Below, in pieces: positions 1-5,608 of a stretch of 5,608 bases of DNA. The position numbers were made by a program, and so were the translations under genes. The stretch comes from Solirubrobacterales bacterium. GTDB taxonomy: Bacteria > Actinomycetota > Thermoleophilia > Solirubrobacterales > 70-9. How positions within the stretch are numbered: the stretch's first letter is position 1; every line of letters starts with the position of its first letter. The DNA lies in contig JACDBR010000164.1 in NCBI GenBank assembly GCA_013694825.1, forward strand, positions 1 through 5,608, in the 5' to 3' direction. The notes beneath the pieces are model-generated. The model saw only the letters and a list, made by a program, of their open reading frames with translations, had not been told where the DNA came from and ran no database searches.

Positions 1-1193
1 GCCCGGGGCGCGCCCGGCAGGCCCGGGCCGGGGGCCTGCGCGCCCGTCCCGGGCACGGAGCCCAAGCCACTGTCGCCCGGCAGGTCTGTTTCGGCGAGCC
101 TGGCCGCCTCCCCCTGCGGCCTCGCCAGCCGCCCCAGCCAGTCGGCGGCCTCGGCGGCGCCGTCGGGTGCCTCGATGCCGTCCAGGCGTGAGCGCATCGC
201 GGCCCGCAGCTCGGGATCGAGCAGCTCGTCAAGCTTTCGCTCCAGCTCGGGATCCGACGGGCTCTCGACCGCCCTCCCGGCTCCCGCCTGCTCAACCCAG
301 GAAGCGCGCGCGGCCTGGTCGTCGGTCCGGCGGTCCATAGCGACGAAGAGCGCCGGCGGACCGAGCCGGACGAGCTCGGAGAAGCCGTTGTAGCCGGCCG
401 CCGAGACCGCGACGTCGAAGGCATCCAGGTAGCGCGAGATCGGGTAAGTCGCGGCGAGCGCGACAACGCCGGGCGGCACCTCGCCGGCGCCGGCGAGGGT
501 CGAGGAGACTGCCGCCACCTGGACGTCGCCGCGGCCAGCCAGATGCTCGAGGCAGCGACGGCTCGCCTCGCGGATCGAGGCGCCCTGGCCGAGTGAGACG
601 AGCACGTTGGTGCGGCCGGGCTCGAGCCCCAGCTCGGACTCCGCCTGCTCTCGCGAGAGCAGCTCGGATCGGTCGAGCAGCACCATCGGGCCGACGCGGT
701 GGGCCTCGCGACGGCGGGAGACGGTCGGGCCGCGGTCGGCGGACTCGGCAAAGTCGCCCGGCTCGAGCACCGCATCGAACAGATGGCTTCGCCAGAGCGC
801 CGAGGTGTCGGCGTCACGACGCCACATCGCTCGCCGCGACCAGACGAGCGGCGCGTCGGCGAAGCGAAGCGAGGCCAGCAGGCGCTCATAGGGGTGGGTG
901 CCGTCGAAGAGCACGGCCGCCGGCTCGATCTCGTCGACCATGCGGCGCAGCCGGGCTCGGTTTCGAAGCGTCCAGCTGAGGTCGTCACCGGCGCCGGGAC
1001 GGTCGTAGGAGGCCAGGTACTCGACCGGGAAGCCAAGCCCGGCGACCACCGGCGCCGCGGCCGAGAAGGTGACGAAGAGCGGTTCGAGGTCGGGATCGAG
1101 GCGGCGTGCGATCGCCATCGAGCGGGTCAGGTGGCCGAGGCCGGTCCCGTTCGAGGTGACGAAGAGGATCCGCCTCCTCGCACCGCCGCTCAT
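1..1193 (-). CDS. GT-B fold glycosyltransferase (GT1/GT28, MurG-like), 3' end beyond the window
   Basis: I translated this frame by hand: 397 codons without a stop, running off the left edge, so the C-terminus is missing. Residues 9-23 (ILFVTSNGTGLGHLT) form the Gly-rich N-terminal loop of GT-B enzymes that act on nucleotide sugars. Residues 263-296 carry the C-terminal donor-binding signature: SAAGYNGFSELVRLGPP followed by DDQAARA, closely resembling the AG...SELvrlG.Pal...DdQ pattern of MurG/GT28 and macrolide GT1 enzymes. The fold appears complete by about residue 357. After it comes a tail rich in Pro, Gly and Ala (about 366-397) that is not part of the usual domain. No signal peptide or membrane segment is visible, so it is probably cytosolic. 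The ATG at 1193 overlaps the stop of the upstream sulfotransferase as ATGA, which fixes the start and implies translational coupling. Donor and acceptor cannot be deduced; given the neighbours, a sulfated glycan or glycolipid is plausible. Confidence 0.87.
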   Translation of the reverse strand, partial: MSGGARRRILFVTSNGTGLGHLTRSMAIARRLDPDLEPLFVTFSAAAPVVAGLGFPVEYLASYDRPGAGDDLSWTLRNRARLRRMVDEIEPAAVLFDGTHPYERLLASLRFADAPLVWSRRAMWRRDADTSALWRSHLFDAVLEPGDFAESADRGPTVSRRREAHRVGPMVLLDRSELLSREQAESELGLEPGRTNVLVSLGQGASIREASRRCLEHLAGRGDVQVAAVSSTLAGAGEVPPGVVALAATYPISRYLDAFDVAVSAAGYNGFSELVRLGPPALFVAMDRRTDDQAARASWVEQAGAGRAVESPSDPELERKLDELLDPELRAAMRSRLDGIEAPDGAAEAADWLGRLARPQGEAARLAETDLPGDSGLGSVPGTGAQAPGPGLPGAPR

Positions 1194-2281
1194 CCGCCGT
1201 CTTGCGGCTCGCCGCGCTCGGTCTGGGGCTCGCCGTCGCTCGCGCCGCTGCCGTTGTTGGCGCCGCTGCCGTTGTTGGCGCCTTCCTCGGCCTCGGCGCC
1301 GTTATCGGCGCGGCGGACCGAACGCGCATGGGCACGGCGGAGCATCGAGGCGCTGGTCACGCCGTCGGCCTCGAGCCGTCGCAGCGCCGCGAGGTAGAGC
1401 TCGTCGATCTCGGCCTGCTCGGACTCCGAGAGCCCGCGGCGCCAACGCTCCTCGTTGGCCGATTCACGGTTCATCCGGCGGCGCAGGAATCGGTTGAGGT
1501 TCCTGCCGGGGCGCACGCCCGCGAACGCCGCGAGCTGCTTGAGCTGGCGCTGGCGGCGCCCGGGCTGAAAGAAGTCACCGAGCTCGATCTCGAGCAGGCG
1601 CTCGTCCGGGATCGCCCTGGCGCCGGCGTCGATCGCCCGCAACCGCGCCTCCCACCACTCCAGGCCCTGGACCCGGTTGCGCGGGTAGACGATCCCCTTT
1701 GCCTGGGCGACCCGCGAGGACGAGGCGTCGCGACCGTCCCTGAGGACGTGAACGAAGCGTGCCTCGGGGAAGAGCGGCGCCAGCGTGGCGCCCTCGGCGA
1801 CCGTGTCGCAGCTCTGCTCGATAATGCCGACGCGCTCGTCGGCCTCGGCACGCTCGGTGCGGGCCCACAGCAGGTCGTAGAAGAGGTCGCGACAAGCCTC
1901 CGACGGGGCCGCGTCGTAGCCGGCCTCGAAGCGCTCGAGCGCCGCCTCGAAGCGCTCGCGGGGAACGAAGCGGTGCAGCCCGCGCATCCGATTGGTCTGA
2001 AAGCCCTTCCACCAGAATCCGCGCATCCGCTTGACGAACGCCTGCTTGGAGACCTCGCCGGCGAGCAGGCCGGGGAAGCCGTCGTCGTCGGAGTGGAATC
2101 GGACCTCGACCGGGACCAGCCCGTAGCGGACGTTCTTGGAGAGCAGCTTGGCGACGACGTGGGTGCCGCTTCGCCCGGTTCCGCCGACGAAAATAAGCGG
2201 CGCCGGGTCGACGCCCGGCGGCGGGCCGTCCTCCTCGCCCGGCGGCGGGACCTTCTCCTCGGTCTGATCGGCCTGCTCCAT
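1190..2281 (-). CDS. PAPS-dependent-type sulfotransferase, divergent copy with low-complexity C-terminal tail
   Basis: 363 residues. Family evidence: a 5'-phosphosulfate-binding loop FVGGTGRSGTH at 31-41, and a 3'-phosphate-binding segment VLRDGRDASSS at 179-189 that retains both the Arg (R181) and the Ser eight residues later (S189), as in classical sulfotransferases. The conserved RFH (61-63), WW (90-91) and ERWRRG (278-283) elements are shared with the two plus-strand paralogues. The predicted role is transfer of sulfuryl from PAPS to a hydroxyl or amino group of an unknown acceptor in the cytoplasm; no signal peptide or membrane helix is seen. It has an acidic, Pro-rich N-terminal extension of about 28 residues and, after about residue 326, a hydrophilic tail with two copies of GANNGS. 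The ATG at 2281 is the only start codon in frame before the P-loop. No clear Shine-Dalgarno precedes it. The stop (TGA, 1192-1190) overlaps the glycosyltransferase start, so they form one operon. Confidence 0.9.
   Translation of the reverse strand: MEQADQTEEKVPPPGEEDGPPPGVDPAPLIFVGGTGRSGTHVVAKLLSKNVRYGLVPVEVRFHSDDDGFPGLLAGEVSKQAFVKRMRGFWWKGFQTNRMRGLHRFVPRERFEAALERFEAGYDAAPSEACRDLFYDLLWARTERAEADERVGIIEQSCDTVAEGATLAPLFPEARFVHVLRDGRDASSSRVAQAKGIVYPRNRVQGLEWWEARLRAIDAGARAIPDERLLEIELGDFFQPGRRQRQLKQLAAFAGVRPGRNLNRFLRRRMNRESANEERWRRGLSESEQAEIDELYLAALRRLEADGVTSASMLRRAHARSVRRADNGAEAEEGANNGSGANNGSGASDGEPQTERGEPQDGG
1242..1282 (-). repeat. 18-bp in-frame tandem repeat in the sulfotransferase tail
   Basis: The 18-bp unit at 1243-1260 is repeated exactly at 1261-1278, and matching bases extend the array to 1242-1282 (about 2.3 copies). 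Being a multiple of three it stays in frame and encodes GANNGS twice in the C-terminal tail of the minus-strand sulfotransferase. This is probably a slippage-type expansion in a disordered tail. Copy number may differ between strains. Confidence 0.85.
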
Positions 2282-2325
2282 GGCCGAGCGGACGATAGAG
2301 ACACGGCTACCCTCCCGGATCGCGA
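2282..2325. promoter_or_regulatory. 44-bp divergent intergenic region, expected to hold both promoters
   Basis: This short gap separates the start codons of the minus-strand sulfotransferase (2281) and the plus-strand pair (2326), so promoters for both operons must lie here or inside the opposing coding ends. Candidate TAnnnT -10 boxes are TACCCT at 2308-2313 on the plus strand, 12 nt before ATG 2326, and TATCGT at 2297-2292 on the minus strand, 10 nt before ATG 2281. Those distances would suit leaderless or very short-leader transcripts. I see no convincing -35 boxes, no good Shine-Dalgarno for either gene and no strong operator-like palindrome. The location is well supported; the individual boxes are speculative. 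Confidence 0.4.
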
Positions 2326-3246
2326 ATGGGCGACCCGGTTCAAGACTTCCCGCAGCCGGTGTTCATCGGCGGCTTCGGCCGCTCCGGCACGCACGCGATC
2401 GGCCCGCTGGTCGGCGCCGACCCGCGCTACCACCTGATCGAGACCGAGGTTCGCCTGCACGCCGTCAAGGGCGGGCTGGCCGATCTGCTCGAGGACCGCA
2501 CGACGCTCGAGGACTTCCTCGAGGCCTGCTGGAGCGAGTGGTGGATGCGCGGCTTCAAGCGCCCGCAGGGCATTCACCGGCTGATGGAGCGCGACGAGTT
2601 CGAGGCCACGCTGGCCGAGTTTCAAGCTGGCTTCGGCACCGACCGCTGGGAGGCCGGGCGGCGGTTGATGGAAGCGATCGCGCGGCGCAGCGTCGAGCGC
2701 TCCGGCAAGCCGGCCTGGGTCGAGCTGACGGGCCGCAGCGTGATCTACGCCCCGACGCTGGTCAAGCTCTGGCCACGAGTGAGGTTCATCAACATCGTCC
2801 GCGACGGCCGCGCGATCGCCGGCGGGCACGTGAAGAAGATCGACATGACCGACGATCCGCTCGAGGCGCTCTCCAACTGGGAGCGGATGATCCGCGCCTC
2901 GCATGCCGGGATGAGCGCCGTCGACTCCGAGCACGTGCTGAAGATCAAGCTCGACGACCTCGCAAACGACGATCGCGACGGCACCTTCAGGCGCGTCGTC
3001 GACTTCCTCGAGATCGCGGACCCCGCGCCGATGCGCGCCTACTTCGACGCCAGCATCACCGCCGGCAAGGCGCACGTGGGCCAGTGGCGCGAGCGCATGC
3101 CCCCGCCGGAAGGCCGCAAGGTCGACCGCCGCTACCGCCGCCTGATGCGGGAGTTCCGCCGCGACGGGATCGACTGGGTGCCCGAGCCCGAGCCGCGCGA
3201 GCTCAGGCTCGGCCCGGTCAAGCTGCCCTCCCCGGCCCGCGGCTGA
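2326..3246 (+). CDS. Sulfotransferase family protein, first of a tandem pair
   Basis: 306 residues, soluble, no signal peptide. The PAPS 5'-phosphosulfate loop is FIGGFGRSGTH at 13-23. The second nucleotide-binding element is FINIVRDGRAIAGG at 154-167: the Arg (R159) is kept, but the position eight residues later, normally Ser, is Gly (G167). Other family features are H45 in EVRLH, WW at 72-73, HVGQWRERM at 250-258 and DRRYRRL at 267-273. The expected role is sulfuryl transfer from PAPS to an unknown acceptor. The start is firm: an in-frame TAG at 2296-2298 leaves ATG 2326 as the only candidate, and the N-terminus aligns with its paralogue. No strong ribosome-binding site is visible. It is followed after 14 bp by a paralogue roughly half identical by eye over the whole length, so the two arose by tandem duplication and are probably co-transcribed. 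Confidence 0.9.
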   Translation: MGDPVQDFPQPVFIGGFGRSGTHAIGPLVGADPRYHLIETEVRLHAVKGGLADLLEDRTTLEDFLEACWSEWWMRGFKRPQGIHRLMERDEFEATLAEFQAGFGTDRWEAGRRLMEAIARRSVERSGKPAWVELTGRSVIYAPTLVKLWPRVRFINIVRDGRAIAGGHVKKIDMTDDPLEALSNWERMIRASHAGMSAVDSEHVLKIKLDDLANDDRDGTFRRVVDFLEIADPAPMRAYFDASITAGKAHVGQWRERMPPPEGRKVDRRYRRLMREFRRDGIDWVPEPEPRELRLGPVKLPSPARG

Positions 3247-3260
3247 GGCGGGCTACGCAG

Positions 3261-4160
3261 ATGGCCGAGCCGTTCGACTTCCCGCACCCGATCTTCGTCG
3301 GCGGCGTCGGGCGCAGCGGCACCCACCCGATGGGCCACCTGGTCGCGGCCGACCCGCGCTACACGTGGGTGCGTACCGAGACCCGCTTCCATGCCTCCTC
3401 GGGAGGCCTGCCGGACCTCTACCGGGACGAGACGACGATGTCCGAGTTCCTGGCGCAGATGCGCGGTCGCTGGTGGAAGCGCGGCCATCGCCAGCACCAG
3501 GGGCTGCAGCGGATCATCGACCGCGAGGACTTCGACGCCGCCCTGGCGGCCTTCGAGCGCGACTACGAGGCCGACCGGGTCGCGGCCAGCCGCCGGCTCG
3601 TCAAGGCGCTCCTCGACCCATCGGCCGAGCGCAAGGGCACGCCGGCGTGGGTCGAGATAACGGGCGAGGTGGTCGAGGAGGCTCCGTTCCTGCTCGAGCT
3701 GTTCCCGCGGGCGAAGTTCATCAACATGGTTCGCGACGGGCGCGCCGTGGTCGCCGGCACGCTTCGAAAGGCCGACCTCACCGACGACCCGATGCGCGCC
3801 CTGCACAAGTGGCGCGACATGGTCCAGGCGGCCGCTGACGCGATCGCCGACGTGCCGGCCGACCGCGTGCTGACGATCTTCCTCGACGACTTCACGGCCT
3901 TCGACCGCGAGGGCACCTTCGAGCGGCTGGTCGAGTTCCTCGAGCTCGACGACCCCGCTCCGATGCGCGTCTACTTCGACAACGAGATCTCGAGCGAGCG
4001 CGCCCACGTCGGCAAGTGGCGCGAGCGGATGGCGCCCCAGGACGCGCGCATGATCGACCGCCGCTACCGGCGACTGGTCAAGCGCATGCACCGCAAGGGA
4101 ATCGAGTGGGCTCCCGAGCCGCGGCCCGAGGAGCGAGCGCCGAAGCTGCTCGGTCGCTAG
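3261..4160 (+). CDS. Sulfotransferase family protein, second of a tandem pair
   Basis: 299 residues. It matches the upstream gene end to end: N-terminus FPHPIFVGG, P-loop GRSGTH at 17-22, H44 in ETRFH, GGLPDLY at 48-54, WW at 71-72, FINMVRDGRAVVAG at 153-166, DPAPMRVYFD at 231-240, HVGKWRERM at 249-257 and DRRYRRL at 266-272. As in its twin, the usual 3'-phosphate-binding Ser is Gly (G166), while the Arg (R158) is kept. The reading frame remains open far upstream through the preceding gene (to 2280), but that part is out of frame with the real upstream protein. ATG 3261 is chosen because it aligns with the paralogue's start and lies just after the upstream stop. A weak GAGG at 3245-3248, overlapping that stop, is the only Shine-Dalgarno candidate. 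It is probably cytosolic and in an operon with the upstream gene. The acceptor is unknown. Confidence 0.9.
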   Translation: MAEPFDFPHPIFVGGVGRSGTHPMGHLVAADPRYTWVRTETRFHASSGGLPDLYRDETTMSEFLAQMRGRWWKRGHRQHQGLQRIIDREDFDAALAAFERDYEADRVAASRRLVKALLDPSAERKGTPAWVEITGEVVEEAPFLLELFPRAKFINMVRDGRAVVAGTLRKADLTDDPMRALHKWRDMVQAAADAIADVPADRVLTIFLDDFTAFDREGTFERLVEFLELDDPAPMRVYFDNEISSERAHVGKWRERMAPQDARMIDRRYRRLVKRMHRKGIEWAPEPRPEERAPKLLGR

Positions 4161-4202
4161 CCGCTGCGCCGCAGCACCTCGCCTTCGGATCGGTCCTTCC
4201 GC
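4161..4202. terminator. Convergent intergenic gap with a short hairpin, possible weak terminator
   Basis: These 42 bp separate the stops of the plus-strand sulfotransferase pair and the minus-strand sulfatase, so transcription from both sides should end about here. A perfect 5-bp stem (GCTGC at 4163-4167 with GCAGC at 4171-4175, 3-nt loop) starts two bases after the first stop. There is no T-tract on either strand, so a classical intrinsic terminator is not supported. The location makes sense, but the structure is weak. Confidence 0.2.
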
Positions 4203-5608
4203 CTAGCGGCAGGTCTCGCCGGCGCAGTCGGAGAGCGCTCGCAGGCGCAGGGTCAGGCGCTCGAGCTCGGCGAGCGGAGGGCGCGAGTCGAGGCTGCCGA
4301 GCAGGTTGAGGAGCTGATCGGGGTCGCGGCGCATGTCGTAGAGCTCGAGCTGCTCGGCGCCGCGCTCGCTCGGGTCCGTGTCGTGCTCTGCGTACATCCA
4401 GCGGCGGGTCCGGACGGCGCGCGATGCTGCGGTCTCGAGCAGGATCGCCCGACCGCGCTCGACCTCCGGGTTGCGTGCCAGGCGCCTGAGGTCGATCCCG
4501 TCGGCCTCCAGCAGCGGGTCCGCGCCGGCGGCGGCCAGCAGAGTCGGCGCGATGTCGACGTTGGCGCTGACCTGCTGGGCGACGGTCCCCGGCCGCAGGC
4601 CGGGCCCGCGCAGCAGCATCGGCACCCTAGATCCCTGCTCGTAGAGGGAGTTCTTCTTTCGTAGCCGGTGGGCTCCCAGCATGTAGCCGTTGTCGCTCGT
4701 GAAGGCGATGTAGGTGTTGGCGAGCTCGCCGCGCAGGCGCAGCTCCTCGACCAGCCCGGCAACCAGGTCGTCGACCGCTCGCAGCGAGTTGAGCCGGTCG
4801 CGCTCGCGGCTTCGCTGACGGGCGATCTCCGACTCGGTCAGCTTGACCCGCGGCACGAACGACGGCTTGTCGGAGACGTTGGACTCGTTGAACGCCGGAT
4901 CGGCGAACAGCCTCGCCGGCGGCTCGCTGCCTGCGTGGCGCGGCGCCGGACGGGGGTCGTCTCGTGGCTCGATCCCGCGCTCGACGTGCGGGGCGCGCGG
5001 GAAGACGGAGAGGAAGAAGGGTCGGCTCCGCTTGCTCGAGCGGCGGATGAAGCCGCGAGCCTGACGCGCGTAGACGTCGGTCTGGTAGTCGGACTCACGG
5101 TTCGGATAGCTGCGGATCTCGCCGTTGGCGTTGGCCTGCCAGTTGAACATCCGCTCCTCGACCGCGGCGAACCAGTGGTCCCAGCCGGGCGGCATCTTGG
5201 CGGGATGGTTCTGGCCGTAGCCGTTGTAGCCGTTGAAGTACTTACCGATCAGCGCGGTCTCGTAGCCGGAGGCCTGGAGCGCGACCGGTAGCGCCTGGGC
5301 CTCGAGCGGCTCGAACTCGGTCAGGCCGCCGCTGGGCTGGTGGTTGCCGATCACGCCGTGGGTGTGGGCGTACTGGCCGCTCAACAGTGTCGCCCGCGAG
5401 GGGCTGCACTGGGGGAAGCTGGAGTAGAAGTTGGAGAAGCTCACGCCACGTTCTCCGAGCAGGCGCCGGGTCTGCTTCATGACCCGCATCGAGGCGATGT
5501 CCTGATCGTCGGTCATGACGACGATCAGGTTCGGGCGCCCGGGCGGGTCGGGGGCCGGGACGACGCGCTGGGCGCGGTCCTCGGTCGCTGCGGGGCTCCG
5601 CGCACGCT
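4203..5608 (-). CDS. Type I (formylglycine-dependent) sulfatase, 5' end beyond the window
   Basis: The frame is open from the TAG at 4205-4203 to the right edge. The first in-window ATG (5516) is not the true start: the upstream codons read GRPNLIVVMTDDQD, the standard sulfatase N-terminal strand with its metal-binding Asp pair, so the protein begins outside. Numbering from that ATG, CSPSR at 37-41 is the C-x-P-x-R signature whose Cys37 is converted to formylglycine. GKYFNGY is at 91-97, APH at 175-177, FTSDNGYMLGAHR at 272-284 supplies the Asp/Asn metal ligands, and KKNSLYEQGSRVPML follows at 287-301. The pattern resembles the N-acetylglucosamine-6-sulfatase/arylsulfatase branch. It hydrolyses sulfate esters, substrate unknown. 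It ends in SDCAGETCR, where two Cys could form a disulfide, consistent with export. A signal peptide, if any, would lie in the unseen N-terminus. It is convergent with the sulfotransferase genes and so is transcribed separately. Confidence 0.92.
   Translation of the reverse strand, partial: RARSPAATEDRAQRVVPAPDPPGRPNLIVVMTDDQDIASMRVMKQTRRLLGERGVSFSNFYSSFPQCSPSRATLLSGQYAHTHGVIGNHQPSGGLTEFEPLEAQALPVALQASGYETALIGKYFNGYNGYGQNHPAKMPPGWDHWFAAVEERMFNWQANANGEIRSYPNRESDYQTDVYARQARGFIRRSSKRSRPFFLSVFPRAPHVERGIEPRDDPRPAPRHAGSEPPARLFADPAFNESNVSDKPSFVPRVKLTESEIARQRSRERDRLNSLRAVDDLVAGLVEELRLRGELANTYIAFTSDNGYMLGAHRLRKKNSLYEQGSRVPMLLRGPGLRPGTVAQQVSANVDIAPTLLAAAGADPLLEADGIDLRRLARNPEVERGRAILLETAASRAVRTRRWMYAEHDTDPSERGAEQLELYDMRRDPDQLLNLLGSLDSRPPLAELERLTLRLRALSDCAGETCR

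Noticed and set aside
17..39. A perfect 8-bp inverted repeat (17-24 with 32-39, 7-nt loop), terminator-like
   Set aside because: It lies inside the open glycosyltransferase frame with no T-tract, and is readily produced by Gly/Pro codons (GGC/CCC) in the tail.
593..1497. Several overlapping open frames on both strands at the left end
   Set aside because: They all overlap the convincing glycosyltransferase frame or the sulfotransferase tail, and are low-complexity shadows.
1202..2437. A 411-codon plus-strand open frame antisense to the divergent sulfotransferase
   Set aside because: The minus-strand frame carries clear PAPS-binding motifs; this one shows only Ala/Leu/Arg/Gly-rich sequence mirroring the antisense codons.
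1471..3075. A 534-codon minus-strand open frame spanning the divergent promoter
   Set aside because: It runs antisense to one sulfotransferase and out of frame through the other. Its composition is Arg/Ser/Ala-rich and it contains no motif. Long shadow frames are expected at this GC content.
2280..4160. A 626-codon plus-strand open frame covering both tandem sulfotransferases
   Set aside because: Its second half is the real second sulfotransferase, but its first half reads the first sulfotransferase gene out of frame and gives an Arg/Ala/Pro-rich sequence without domain features. The real start is ATG 3261, aligned with the paralogue.
4383..5291. Plus-strand open frames within the sulfatase region (for example 4668-5291)
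   Set aside because: They are antisense to a sulfatase whose metal-binding, formylglycine and lysine motifs are all intact on the minus strand; no independent coding evidence.
1..5608. tRNA/rRNA genes, CRISPR arrays, insertion sequences, attachment sites
   Set aside because: No cloverleaf-like segments, spaced repeats, transposase motifs or terminal inverted repeats were seen; almost all bases are within the five coding regions.

Overview
This is a very GC-rich, gene-dense window with strong G/C preference at third codon positions, weak or absent Shine-Dalgarno sequences and an ATGA stop/start overlap. This fits a high-GC actinobacterium. A Thermoleophilia/Solirubrobacterales-type organism is my best guess, from the general style of the sulfatase and sulfotransferases, but the sequence alone does not prove it. 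There are no RNA genes, insertion sequences or CRISPR arrays that I can support.

Five protein genes fill nearly all of the window. From left to right: (1) a minus-strand GT-B glycosyltransferase (1193 down to the left edge, 3' end missing), whose catalytic part is complete but which continues into a Pro/Gly-rich tail. (2) A minus-strand sulfotransferase (2281 to 1190) just upstream of it, sharing an ATGA overlap with it, so the two are very probably one translationally coupled operon. (3) A 44-bp divergent intergenic gap. (4) and (5) Two plus-strand sulfotransferases (2326-3246 and 3261-4160), separated by 14 bp, clearly tandem paralogues of each other and more distant paralogues of gene 2. 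(6) A 42-bp convergent gap. (7) A minus-strand type I (formylglycine) sulfatase (5608 down to 4203), whose extreme N-terminus lies outside the right edge.

Taken together the window looks like a sulfation locus. Three PAPS-dependent-type sulfotransferases would add sulfate, a glycosyltransferase could build or decorate the acceptor, and a sulfatase could remove sulfate from the same or another sulfate ester. The shared product (a sulfated glycan, glycolipid or glycosylated metabolite) is inference; no substrate can be read from the sequence. The two most notable points are the three-paralogue sulfotransferase array around a divergent promoter region, and the replacement of the usual 3'-phosphate-binding Ser by Gly in the two tandem copies but not in the third.
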